The translations under genes were made by a program, and so were the position numbers. The notes beneath the pieces are model-generated. The model was not told the origin of the DNA. It was given only the letters and a program-made list of their open reading frames with translations, and did not search any database. Positions 11,816-22,354 of a stretch of 64,000 bases of DNA are shown here, piece by piece. The stretch is taken from assembly GCF_000247815.1 (NCBI RefSeq), contig NC_021675.1, positions 69,505,287-69,569,286 of the forward strand, given 5' to 3'. This DNA is from Ficedula albicollis (Eukaryota; Chordata; Aves; Passeriformes; Muscicapidae). Numbering within the stretch: position 1 is the first letter of the stretch; each line of letters starts with the position of its first letter.

Positions 11816-11930
11816 CCCCATCTGTTTCCCCATTGTGTGGAAGTGGGGATTTCCCTCAGAGCACAGTCCTTTCCTCCCCATCTGTTTCCCCATTGTGTGG
11901 AAGTGGGGATTTCCCTCAGAGCACAGTTTT
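11816..11930. repeat. Two-copy tandem duplication, 60-bp period
   Basis: The block ccccatctgtttcccc...ctcagagcacagt starts at 11816 and again at 11876. The second copy diverges after gcacagt. The two copies are identical over about 52 bases. Confidence 0.9.
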
Positions 11931-12733
11931 TACCTTTACTCATCCCAGAAATTCCTCCTCTTTGAGGCTGACTGTTTGATACCCATAATGTCTTGGCACT
12001 TCAATTCTGTTTACTTGTTCTCAGTTTATGGCACTTTCCTAACTAAATTCAACCAGAATAAACAGCATCCAGAGGGAGAAATTCCAGTTTATTGTGAATA
12101 TCAACAACACTGGAGAAACAGATGTTCAGATCAGGGGCAAACTCACTGAAAAATCATTATCTCATTTATTAGAAGGCAAAAAAAGAGCTTCAGGTGTCAG
12201 AGATAGAGGAGGGATCATCTCCAGTTTGGTTTGTTGTGGTATTGTGGGAGCACAGGTGCTCCTGGTCCCAGCTGGAGCTGTGGCAAAACCCGTCCCCTGG
12301 AAATGCTGGAAGCTTTGTTGATTTACATGGATGCAGAGTGCAACCCTGCCTGCAGATTGTTATTATTTTACCATCTGTAAAAGTTTCTGCAGCAAAACCT
12401 TCCTTGGAATAGGGAAGGTTTAGGATAAGGAAGGATTAGTAAGGAAAAGAGGCATAAATTAAGGCAAAACCATTTGGGTTTGTTCTTGCTGCAGGGCAAT
12501 AGTGGGAAAAGAAAAAGAAAATTAACCTCCTTTTTCCCAGGATACTGCCTTACCTGGAGCGTGTACCTTCCCTAAGAGGTGGCAGATGGATTTCTTTGGT
12601 TTTCTTCAGGCTTGTGAAGCAGCCAGGATTTTTGGAGGAGCAGCTGGGCACCTCAAGAGCTAGATTTAGATGTTTCCTTGTAGCCTGGCATATTCCAGCT
12701 GTTGCTCCACTCAGGATCTTCTGATGCTATCCT
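11931..12733. other. Intergenic, nothing recognised
   Basis: No named repeat, splice-bounded frame or RNA gene is seen. Frames up to 75 codons are unremarkable. Confidence 0.5.
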
Positions 12734-12804
12734 GGGCTCTGTGGCAGCTGGGAGGGTCTTTAAGGTCCCTCACAACCCAAACCATTCTGGGATTCTGTGA
12801 TTCC
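12734..12804 (+). mobile_element. Short CR1 LINE 3' end
   Basis: 'ggctctgtggcagctgggagg', 'gtctttaaggtccctcacaac' and 'ccattctgggattctgtgattcc'. Only the final ~70 bases remain. Confidence 0.7.
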
Positions 12805-12972
12805 ATGTTGTTGAGGGTCTGAGTACTTGCCACCTTCGCTGTTAATTTTTTTATTTTTTTTTTTAAGTTTAGGTAATTAATTATCTGAAGTCCTGGTAGC
12901 TGTGTGGGAAGGCAGAGTCCTGGCTGGACACTTGGCTTTCACTTGAGGGAAGGACTTGAGTGAATTTGAACC

Positions 12973-13223
12973 AAAAATGTGTAGGTTTAAATTTAATTAA
13001 AAAAAAAAACAAAACAAACCAAATTTTTGCAAAGCAGCATTTTATATTTTAAACAAAAAATACAGAGCTATGGGCAGACTTCCAGAAAAGCAAAAAACGA
13101 AAATGCGTAGGTTTAAATTTAATTTAAAAAAAAACAAAACAAACCAAATTTTTGCAAAGCAGCATTTTATATTTTAAACAAAAAATACAGAGCTATGGGC
13201 AGACTTCCAGAAAAGCAAAAAAC
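12973..13223. repeat. Two-copy tandem duplication, 126-bp period
   Basis: Units 12973-13098 and 13099-13223 both run from aaatg(t/c)gtaggtttaaattt through the A-run/caaaacaaacc stretch to ccagaaaagcaaaaaac. They differ by one substitution and small A-run changes. Confidence 0.9.
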
Positions 13224-13950
13224 TTATTTTACTGTTGGAGTAGGGTCTTTATTGGTGAAACAAAAGTGAAACCCCCAAAGGGAACGGAGACCTGAGCCTG
13301 CAGGAGATCACCGTGATGGATTAAAGGGAAGCTCCACAGCTGCACACAGCACCTGCCACCACAGCCCAGTCAGAGCTTTCCCACCCATGAGCAGGTCTCA
13401 TCCATGACTTGTGGCTCCACTTTCCATCTCCAGCATGTCCAAAGGTCACAGAATTCCCATGGTGGGACTCTGTGCAGAGTTGGAAGGATCTCACTGCTGG
13501 TGTGATGAGTCCTGCTGTCCACTGTATCCCCCCCAAAACAAACATCAAAACTTCTGGAAGGAAAAAAATCAAGTCCTGGATCTTTTGCTGGTTTTTGGGA
13601 ATCTGGGTGGAGTAGACCAGGAGGGGGCTCCTCCAGGGCTGCACCTCCAGAAATTTGCCCTTTGTATTGTCACAACACTCTTAATGCTTCCAGACCTGAT
13701 GCCCATGAGGGTTTGTGCCACAATTCTCCTGATCCTTATGTCTGCCAAGACCCCAGTGGTGTTTGTGGGGCAGGGGATTGGCAAAACTCTGAATTTCATC
13801 CAGCCAGAAAGCTACAACAGAGCCAACATTACTGTTTGGTGCAAAGTGCTGAGCAATCCAGAGCAGGGAACAGCCTGGTTCTGCAGTGTGTCCATCCCTT
13901 CCCTCTTTGGAGTCACCACAGGGACACCCCTGGCGTGTGGGGGGGGAGTT
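13224..13950. other. Intergenic with a long chance open frame
   Basis: A 250-codon plus-strand frame spans 13411-14163, but its second half is CR1 and its first half has no recognisable domain, start context or splice structure. I treat it as non-coding. Confidence 0.45.
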
Positions 13951-14175
13951 GTGTCCAGGTTTGAGTTGGATGATGGGGAAAATCCTTCACAGAAAAGGTT
14001 TTCCAGCCCTGGCAAAACTTTTTCACTTCCCCAGGTGGAGTCCCCATCCCTGGAGCAATTTAAAAGCCCTTTGGATGTGGCACCTGTGGGTTGGTGGTGG
14101 CCTTGCAGTGATGGGGGAATGGTTGAATTTGAAGTTCTTAGAGGCCTTTTCCAACCTAAATAATTCTATGATTCT
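13951..14175 (+). mobile_element. CR1 LINE 3' fragment, distinct subfamily
   Basis: 'gtgtccaggtttgagttgg', 'agtccccatccctggagcaa', 'tttaaaagccctttggatgtgg' and a taattctatgattcta end. Same subfamily as 8484-8770, with an intact ATTCTATG tail. Confidence 0.82.
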
Positions 14176-15138
14176 AGAAAATTGAGTGGATTTATTCACA
14201 AACTTTATTTAGAGCCTGATGGTCAGGCCTGGAGATGAAGCTCTTCCATGAACACGCTGAAGTGGTGCAGTGACAGTGGCAGAAGTGAAACCCATTTTCC
14301 TTTGGTCTCTGCTGCTCTTGTTTTTGGGGTTGTTGTTTTTTGGGGTTTTTTTTTTTGCTTGTTTAGCTTTGTTAAAAGCCTTACTCTGCACTGTTGTCAT
14401 CTGCTGAGCGTTTGTTTGAGGTTCAGCTGGAGCAGGATGGGGTTGAGGTGTCACAGGGCGTGTAGGTGTGTAATGGGGTGTCCTGATCAGCACTGATAAC
14501 ACATCTGGGCTATCTGGTTTTTTAACCAAAAAGGGTTCTGAGGAACCCAAGTGTCAGTGACAGGCAGAAAGGAGCTGTTGCTTTTTGAGCTGCTGTAACT
14601 CTGATATTGTGTCCCAAAGGAGAGAGGCACAATATCCTAGCTACAACAATGTTGTGTTTATATCCACAGCTCAGAAATCCATCTTTGGGAGGAATGAAGA
14701 ATATCCTGTTGCTGTGCTATAACTCCCTGGAGCTTGATCCTTGGGTTGCTTCCTGAAGGGTCTCTCCCTCTCCCTGTCCCACCTCCTTCATGCACAAAAG
14801 TCCCAGCCAAAACCACCACTTGACTCCTGCATCCTGTGGGTCTGCCTTAAAACCAGATCCTGCTTGCCTTCAAGTGGATAAATCTCTGCCTGGGGGTCTG
14901 GTGGAATGATGGGCAGGAAAACCCAGCTGCAAGCTCTCCTGGCAGGAACAAGGATGTTTCCATCACAGTGATTGGCACTGGTGAGCACAGCAGGGAGTGG
15001 CAGTACAGGTGGGATGTGGGTGAGGGACAGCCCATGTGTCCCTTGGTCAGACAGGGAGATCCTTGAGTTTGACATTTGGCAAGCAAAAAGCATGATGGGA
15101 CATGGGATTTATTTCCCAAAACTTTTAGGGAAGCCAAA
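14176..15138. other. Intergenic, nothing recognised
   Basis: Contains T/G-rich low-complexity sequence at 14310-14360. No gene is visible. Confidence 0.5.
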
Positions 15139-15320
15139 ATCATAGAATCCTGGAATGGTTTGGTTGGAAGGACTTTGAAGAGCATCTCATTCCAACACCC
15201 TGCCGTGGGCAGGGACACTTTCCACTACCCCAAGGTGCTCCAAGCCCTGTCCAGCCTGGCCTTGGACACTTCCAGGGCTCCAGGGGCAGCCACAGCCTCT
15301 CTGGGCACCCTGTTCCACTG
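15139..15320 (-). mobile_element. CR1 LINE 3' fragment
   Basis: Begins with the inverted tail 'atcatagaatcctggaatgg', then 'ccctgccgtgggcagggac', 'ccttggacacttccaggg' and 'ctctctgggcaccctgttcc'. Confidence 0.88.
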
Positions 15321-15879
15321 CATTCATTCTCTCCCAAAATGTCCAGGATGCTGCACAGCCTCTTGCAGACTCTTGGTGTGCATCCCACCTGCTCTGTCCA
15401 TGGAGTGGGTCAGATTAATACACCTTCCCAAAAAATGAAACCAGCCCTGAGCCAGCATCAAAAGCTGCCCTTGAAGCATTTTGTGAGGTTCTGTCCCATG
15501 GCCACTCATGTCCCCAATGTCCAAAACCTCATGTCCATCCTCCCTTTGCTGCTCCCAGCAAACCTGAGCTGTACAGAGCACAGCTGGTGGTGCCAGTGGG
15601 TTTTTTCCCCCCTTCATACTTTTGTTTATGCATTAAGGAAGTCAAAAGAGGAAGAGGAATAGAAAGGTTGCAAATGTTTTGCTTAGAAATGAGACCTCAG
15701 TGACTGGGCTGCACGTTGCCCTGTGTGGGACACGTTGGGCAGCTCTGGTGTCCCCGGTGAGAAGACCAAGGTGCCCTCCCAAGGTGTGCCCAGGTAAGGT
15801 CACAGCTTGTTTGTGTATCTGCTTACACCTCTATGGCCCAGAGTTCCTGTGGAAACAGGCTGGGAGAGCCCAAAGGAGT
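15321..15879. other. Intergenic, nothing recognised
   Basis: Unique sequence between two CR1 copies. No credible exon. Confidence 0.45.
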
Positions 15880-16236
15880 GAAGGCTCAGGGGAGATCTTC
15901 CAGCACCTTCCAGTGCCTAAAGAGGCTCCAGGAGAGCTGGAGAGAGACTTTGGGCAAGGGATGGAGGAACGGGACAGAGGGAGTGATCTTTACACTGCCA
16001 GAGAGTAGGTTTAGAATGGATATTGGGGAAAAGTATTTTACTCTGAGGGTGCTGAGCCCTGGCACAGGGTGCCCAGGGAAGCTGTGGCCACCCCTGGATC
16101 CCTGGGAGTGTCCAAGGCCAGGTTGGACAGGGCTTGGAGCAACCTGGGACAGTGGGAGGTGTCCCTGCCCGTGGCAAGGGGTGGAACTGGATGATCTTTA
16201 AGGTTCCTTCCAACCTGAACCATTCCATGATTCTGT
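15880..16236 (+). mobile_element. CR1 LINE 3' fragment
   Basis: One of the better-preserved copies: 'cctaaagaggctccaggaga', 'ctgccagagagtaggttt', 'ggatattggggaaaagtatt', 'ctgcccgtggcaagggg' and a ccattccatgattctg end. Confidence 0.9.
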
Positions 16237-16961
16237 ATGCCAGTGTTTGACTGTCAGAGCTTCACTAATGAAAGCCTCTCACATGCAGTTGTGCATCCAC
16301 TGGCTTCCCAGGATGTGGCTCTTAAAGCCAGTGGCCACCTCTGCATCCCAGGATTTCTTTTCTTCCCAGCTGTATCACTTCAGTTTGTAAAGGATGCCTC
16401 TTTTCAAACAGCTTTGCCCTGTCTCTTTGCACATCCCCATCCAAAAACCAAGATCTAAAAGTTACAGGCGCCAGGAGATCGTGGGGTGCTCGTGCTCCAG
16501 GATCAGGAGCAGACCTGGACTGTAGCTTGGAAAACACCAGGGAACGGTTCCTCTGTGCACACAGAGGGCGAGGGAAGGGAAGCAGAGAGGTTTGCCAAGG
16601 GAAATGGTCCTGTTCCACACAGAGTGTTTTCTTTGGGTGCTTGTTCCCCACCCCTGGGCCGGGATGGAGCTGGGTTTGGGAGGCTGAGCCCGCCGGGTTT
16701 ATCTCGGGGTGTGGCTGCTGCAGGCTCTTATCAGGTGTGTCCTGGTGAGCAAAACCTTGCAAACAAAAGCCTTTCACCTCCATTTGTGCACTTGGCCAGG
16801 GATTGGTGTCTGCACGGGATGGGATTGGTTCACAATTAATGTGTCTGCAAGAAAACTGATGGGTTTTTTGGTCTTTAATATATAGATATTTTTGGGGATG
16901 GAAATCCTTGGTACAGATGAATGAGGTTAGAAACACAGTGAGGCCATATGGAATTAGATTA
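16237..16961. other. Intergenic, nothing recognised
   Basis: A 204-codon minus-strand frame (16322-16936) has no recognisable domain or splice context. No repeat family is seen. Confidence 0.4.
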
Positions 16962-17021
16962 GAATTATAGACTATTAGAATTATGCAGTCATTAAGGTTG
17001 GAAAAGACTTTTCAGATCAGC
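16962..17021 (-). mobile_element. Very short CR1-like 3' tail
   Basis: 'agaattatagactattagaa' followed by 'cattaaggttggaaaagac' resembles the inverted CR1 tail and the first bases of the 3'UTR. Only about 60 bases remain. Confidence 0.5.
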
Positions 17022-17465
17022 TCTGGAAGGAGTTGCCATGATTTAGAAGCGTAGGAAAGCTTTTCCTCCTGCAAACTGCCGGCTTGTTGAGCTGTCAGCA
17101 GAGAGCAGGATGCTTTCCTTGCTCCCAGCTGCTCCTTTAGCTCTGACAACCTGTTTGCTGGGATGAAAGGAGAGACATCCACAGGCAAAACTGCCAGAGC
17201 TGCCACGTTTGTTGCTGTCACACCTGCGTGGTGGCACTGCCAGCACAGCAAACAGGCAGGTAGAGTAAATAACGCCGGGATTTTATTTATTTATTTATTT
17301 TAGTTCTTTTCTACAAGAAAGGAGATAACGACTGGATGCTGTCCCATTTTTCAGGCTAGGAATTGTTTGCCAGACTTGAATTACAGGAATTGCTGTGGTG
17401 AGGCAGAGCAGCTCCATTAAGTGGGAGCTGGCAGGGGCTGGGGGAGGCTCCGCACGCCAGGGCCC

Positions 17466-17540
17466 ATTACCAAAGAGTGCAGAGAACAGGTTTTAAAGCT
17501 GTTTTAATAAGATGGTGGGTGTTCAGAGGGGCTTGGGAAT
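17466..17540. repeat. 75-bp direct repeat, copy 1
   Basis: attaccaaagagtgcag ... gggcttgggaat, identical to 17825-17899, with starts 359 bases apart. The intervening 284 bases are not repeated. Confidence 0.95.
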
Positions 17541-17824
17541 ATTAAAGGAGCTGCTTGTGATGGAAACAAAACCAAATCGGCCTGATGCTTTAAGGGGAAA
17601 TAAAACAGGGAAGAATAACTTTATTGAGCTTGTTTATTAAATCTTGCTGTGTTCCCTTCTGAGCAGCAGAGACTGTTGGAGCTGCCGGTGCAGCCAGCTC
17701 GTGTTTTGTCTTTCCCTTTTCTGAACTGATTTGGTGTGGAGAGGCTTTGGACAAAACCTTTTCATATCCTTTTGGCTTAGCTGCAATCCCAAACTGGTCT
17801 GCTGGTGACAGACTATAACTAATT

Positions 17825-17899
17825 ATTACCAAAGAGTGCAGAGAACAGGTTTTAAAGCTGTTTTAATAAGATGGTGGGTGTTCAGAGGGGCTTGGGAAT
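17825..17899. repeat. 75-bp direct repeat, copy 2
   Basis: Identical to 17466-17540. Homology stops at the same base on the right (aat then att versus ttt). The unchanged sequence implies a very recent duplication or an assembly error. Confidence 0.95.
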
Positions 17900-18237
17900 T
17901 TTTGGGTGTTAAGATGTTGATGTTGGCCCATGCCAGTATCCATATTCCATCACAGGGAGGGAAAGATGAGTTTGCTTTCACTGCTAAACTACTTAGAGAA
18001 GGTTCTGCTTAAGGATGTGGGGAAAGCCACCATCCAGCCACTCATGTTCAAGGGGAGCAGCAGAAGAGCAGAAGTGAGCTGGCTGCAGATTTTTTCCCTT
18101 TCTGTCTCACTAATTCCTTTGGCCCTGCAGCTGAAACAGCTCAGTTCTGCTCCCTGCTCCTGCTGCTTGTGGAGCATCTCCCAGTTCCCACGTGCCCCTG
18201 ACCTTTTAGTGTTTCATCCTTCCACCTTTATTGAACA

Positions 18238-18376
18238 CCATCCAGTTCCACCCCTGCCATGGGCAGGGACACCTCCCACTAGCCCAGGCTGCTCCAAGCC
18301 CTGTCCAGCCTGGCTTTGGACACTTCCAGGGATCAAGGGGCAGCTTCAGCTTCTCTTGGCAACCTGTTCCAGGCTG
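18238..18376 (-). mobile_element. CR1 LINE 3' fragment lacking the tail
   Basis: 'ccatccagttccacccctgcc', 'atgggcagggacacctcccac', 'ttggacacttccagggatc' and 'ttggcaacctgttccaggc'. The inverted tail itself is missing. Confidence 0.82.
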
Positions 18377-19012
18377 CCCCTGGGCTGCTTTGGTGTTTCA
18401 CACCCTTATTCTGTGAGCATTGATGATTTTTTGGTGCTGTATTGTGTTTGCTCTCACCTGTGGCACAGTGAGTGTTACCAGATGGTTTGCTCAAAGTTGA
18501 TTTTTTTTCTTTTAACACTTCTAGTAGTAGTAGTAGCTTAGTGCTTGCTGCTCTTCTACTCTATGTTTTTTAGCCAGGCAAAGTGCCAGCACGTCTGTTG
18601 GAGGAAAAACTCCTGGCTGGATCCTGGAGAATAAACCAAGCTCAAAGTTCCTCTGAAGGGAGAGAATTCAAGTCCCACAAGGAGGATTTTTCAAATGGTC
18701 CCATTTGGTAAATTAGTGACTGATTGTGGAAGAAAAACTGGATGACTTTGGGAGCATCCTGTGGTGTCCATAAGGAGGAGGGAGATGAGGTGCAACACCA
18801 GCCCCTGGAGCTGGGGCTGAGCATCACCAGCAGCAGCAGAGTCTGGACAGGGACACCAAGCACAGCCCTGCAGGGTACCTGTGGGACAGCTAAAGAAATC
18901 CATGGTTTGGTAAAAGCCCCTGAAAATCTTAATAAAATCCCTTGATAGTTACTTACTCCAGGTAGACCTACCTGTGTGTGGTGATTTAATGATTTAACCA
19001 AGTCTCTGCTGT
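18377..19012. other. Intergenic, nothing recognised
   Basis: Contains a short AGT/TAG trinucleotide run at 18521-18537. No gene is visible. Confidence 0.5.
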
Positions 19013-19096
19013 GATTCTTGGGTGTCCTGTGCAGGGCCAGGAGCTGGACTCAGTGATCCTTTTGGGTCTCCCCAGCTTTGGATATTCTACAGTTCC
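19013..19096 (+). mobile_element. CR1 3' end, 'ggactcagtgatcc' type
   Basis: 'ggtgtcctgtgcagggccagg', 'agctggactcagtgatcc', 'gggtctccccagctttgg' and 'atattctacagttcc'. A short terminal fragment of the same type as 20690 and 51261. Confidence 0.72.
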
Positions 19097-20320
19097 AGAA
19101 GGAGAAGCAGTCACTTTGCAGTTTATTTGTTCTTCCCTTATCTTTGCTCATTCAGTTGGAAGCATTGAGGGTTGTTTTGTTATTTTAGGACAGGGATCAC
19201 CAGGTTACTCTTATGATGCCTCCCTGATCCCAGCAACCATTCCTACCTCTGTTGCAGTTCAGGTGGAATGGGAAGAGGTACAGTGGAGTGTCTCTGGTTT
19301 TTGTGAGGATGACTCGTTTCTTCACTTAAATTTGATAGAGCAAAGTGCAAGGGATTTGGGTCTCCTGCTCTTTATTTGGTTTACACACACCTCAAGGGAT
19401 TGCTTCTCTAGCAGCCCCTCTCTGCAGCCACCTATAACTCAACCTGTTTTTTTTCATTAGGATGTGATTTTTAGGAGCAGAAACCAGCACTCCAGAGGAA
19501 GCAGATCACAGCAGCTCTCCTCACCCCTTCTCCTCAGTTATTTGGGCTTGGTTTGGGGCACTGTGGGGCTGTGCCTGCCCCAGGGATCCCAGAGGAGCTC
19601 CAGCCTTTGCAGAGGCAGCAGCTCCCTCGCAGCGCTGTCCCAGAGGACTGTGGCAGATTGCAAACACTCTCAGCACAATCATACCAGCCCAATTAGCATA
19701 ATGATGCTGGCTAATTTATGCACAAATTGCCCTAATTTATGTGTGTCGATACATATGATTAAAGCACAGGTGGAACAGGGTTTGGTCTCACCCAGCCAAT
19801 GAAGCACAAAGCTGCATCCATCCCAAAATGTGTGAAAGGTCCAAAATTCCTTCTTTCTGTTACTGAAATGTGGAGGTTTGTGTTGTTTTGCTCTGGCAGC
19901 ATGAATGGGGTGCAGGGCAGAGCTAAACTCGTGGCAGGAGGTAAGGGAATAAAGGATTCCTGGGCTGAGATTTGCATGGATTAAAGGCAGCTTTCATTTG
20001 CCTTGATACACTTGGGTTTCAGGTGGATTAACAGGCGGCAGGATTTGGGGCTGTCTAGCCAACTAATACCTGCCTTCCTTTATTTTAATTATTTTAATAA
20101 TGGATGGAGGACTCTGGAACTGTGGGCCACCTTTGCCAACCCCTGATCTTGAGCATTTGTGTGTGTAACGTTTTATGCCATTAATATTCCAGATTAACAG
20201 AATTGCTGTTGTCATCTGAATTCCCAGAGCACTTTCTCAGCAGGGTTCTTTCAAAAAAACCCTCTCAGACTGTAGCCTTGTACTCCTCATTTTAATAAAA
20301 GAAATAGGTGATTTTTTTCC
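19097..20320. other. Intergenic, with a possible conserved AT-rich element
   Basis: At 19675-19765 there is dense TAAT/ATTA sequence (ccaattagcataatgatg, ctaatttatgcacaaattg) of the kind seen in conserved noncoding elements. This is a compositional impression only. The rest shows nothing. Confidence 0.35.
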
Positions 20321-20379
20321 ATAGAATCACAAACTGGTTTGGGTTGGAAGTGACCTTAAAGATCATCTTCTTCCAACTT
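20321..20379 (-). mobile_element. Short CR1 3' tail
   Basis: 'atagaatcacaaactggttt', 'gggttggaagtgacc' and 'ttaaagatcatcttc': the first ~60 bases of an inverted copy. Confidence 0.72.
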
Positions 20380-20410
20380 AATCTGACGTGGTGTCCATCT
20401 CCCGTGAAAT

Positions 20411-20582
20411 TCTGTGATTTTCCTGCACTTAGCACCATCCAAAGCTGTGTTTGGAATCTGTCAGCCTTGTGAATGAAGGAATAAATTGACCATGAAAATA
20501 TTGACAGCACATTTGCTTATGCCAACTTCCTGACTTGGTCCCATAAAATGTATTGCTTTGTTGAAATGCAGGGAACTGACCA
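20411..20582. repeat. Dispersed duplication, copy A (172 bp)
   Basis: From tctgtgatt(t)tcctgcactt to gaactgacca, this matches 22187-22354 with a handful of substitutions and a four-base indel (tgtcag region). Both copies adjoin a CR1 copy. Confidence 0.9.
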
Positions 20583-20641
20583 TCACTCCCATCCTAAATC
20601 CAAAACACTGTACCAGCTACTGGGAAGAAAATTAACTCTAT

Positions 20642-20845
20642 GCCAAAAATTAACTCTCTCCCAGCCAAAACCAGGACAAGCTGGTCACAGCACCAGGCCT
20701 GTCTGAGTTTGAGAAGTTTTTGGACAATGCTCTCAGGCACAGGGCCAAAAATTAACTCTCTCCCAGCCAAAACCAGGACAAGCTGGTCACAGCACCAGGC
20801 CTGTCTGAGTTTGAGAAGTTTTTGGACAATGCTCTCAGGCACAGG
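20642..20845. repeat. Two-copy tandem duplication, 102-bp period
   Basis: Identical units 20642-20743 and 20744-20845 (gccaaaaattaactctctcc ... gctctcaggcacagg). A shorter echo of aaattaactct precedes them at 20629. The right part of the unit is CR1 sequence. Confidence 0.95.
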
Positions 20846-20929
20846 GTGGGATCCTTGGGGTGTTCTGCACAGGGCTAGGAGTTGGACTCAGTGATTCTGG
20901 TGGGTCCCTTCCAGCTCAGGAATGATTCT
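20690..20929 (+). mobile_element. CR1 3' end, 'ggactcagtgatcc' type
   Basis: 'tttgagaagtttttggacaatgc', 'gctctcaggcacaggg', 'ggagttggactcagtgattc' and 'gggtcccttccagctcagg' on the plus strand. Part of it is doubled by the 102-bp tandem duplication. Confidence 0.78.
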
Positions 20930-21830
20930 AACCATCCTGGAAGAGACTTGACACTGAGTCCAGTGGTCTCTGTCATAACTGGAATCTCTGTCTGAAGCAG
21001 CTTTGTGGAGCAGCATTGTCAGAAATACCTGGATCAGGTCAGTGTTAGATTCCCCAGTGCTGCCAGGCTTAGAAAACTGAATTTTTGTGGTAGAGAAGGG
21101 AAATCCGGTGTGCCTTCCTTACATTGGTGTGCTGTGGCAGCAGGTTAAATTGCTTTCACCCAAATAAATACAAATGGTATACAAATGATAATTATGAATG
21201 ATTGTGGTATTCCTGAGGTCAGTGGGTTGCAGGGATGGCTTTCCACGCTCAGCTGATGGCACCAGATCCTCCGGATGCAGCTTCTTGGGGGGATTATCTG
21301 GCAAGAGGATTACACTGCTGACACTGGGGCACAGTGGGGTGGGGAAGAGGCAGAGGAGTGGAAAGGATGGTGTGGGGCTGCAGGAGCTGAATTTGGGACA
21401 CTCAGCTCCGTGCCACGCTTGCACACGTGCTTCCTCTCTGCTCAGAAACTGATTTCTGGGGCCAGTGAGTAATTTCTAAGAACAGCTGTGGATGTAAGAC
21501 ACTCCTGTGTGTACAACATGAGCTGTTTCTGCTCTGACATAGTCTGTACCTGTCACAAGGAGTGAGGGCTGTGAGTCACTGCAAGTCACACATCCCCAAT
21601 TCCCCTCTGCTCCCTTTTGCAGCCATCTGAAGGCACAGCTGGCTCTACATCCCTCTCACACACGTGCCACTGACATTTAGAAGCTCTCCTGTGTTCATTC
21701 TGACTTTGCAGTTGCTGGTTTTTGTTACCTCCCAGTGTTCACTCGTGCACTGTGTGAGCCTCGCTCCAAGCTTTGGAAAATCTCAGCTTCATTGCTGGTT
21801 CTCTTTGCACTCTCAGATGGTGGCAGCAGC
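20930..21830. other. Intergenic, nothing recognised
   Basis: No repeats or exon-like segments are recognised. Confidence 0.5.
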
Positions 21831-22197
21831 AGGGGAGATGGAGAAGAGGAGGCTTTGGGGAGACCTTCCAGCACCTAGAGAGGCTAAAACAGAGCTGGAG
21901 AGGGACTTGAGACAAGAGCATGGAGTGATGGGACAAGGGAGAGTGAGCTTAAATTGTAGGAGAGTAGATTTAGATGGGATATTAGGAAGGAATTCTTGGC
22001 TGTGAGGGTGATGAGGCCCTGGCACAGGTTACCCAGAGATATTGTGGACTTCTCATCCCTGGAAATGTCCAAGGCCAGGTTGGACAGGTCCAGGTTGGAG
22101 CAATCTGGGGTAGTGGAAGATGTCCCTGCTCATGGCAGCGACTCGATATCTCCAGTGGTCCCTTCCGACCCAAACCATTCCAGAACTCTGTGATTCT
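21831..22197 (+). mobile_element. CR1 LINE 3' fragment
   Basis: 'ggagaccttccagcaccta', 'gtgatgggacaagggaga', 'gatttagatgggatatta', 'gaggccctggcacaggttac' and a ccattccagaactctgtgatt end. The phrase ccaggttgga is doubled at 22074-22098. Confidence 0.9.
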
Positions 22198-22354
22198 CCT
22201 GCACTTAGCACCATCCAAAGCTGTGTTTGGAATCTCCCTTGTGAATGAAGGAATAAATTGACCATGAAAATATTGACAGCACATTTGCTTATGCCAGCTT
22301 CCTGACTCGGTCCCATAAAATGTATTGCTTTGTTGAAGTGCACAGAGCTGACCA
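22187..22354. repeat. Dispersed duplication, copy B (168 bp)
   Basis: Partner of 20411-20582, same orientation, about 1.78 kb apart. It begins inside the tail of the preceding CR1 copy. Confidence 0.9.

Larger units (their letters stand above)
17022..18237. other. Intergenic with a separated direct repeat
   Basis: Includes ATTT tandem repeats at 17280-17301 and the 75-bp identical direct repeat listed separately. No gene is visible. Confidence 0.45.

Noticed and set aside
13411..14163. 250-codon plus-strand frame with N-glycan-like motifs
   Set aside because: The right half is CR1; the left half has no recognisable domain or splice structure.
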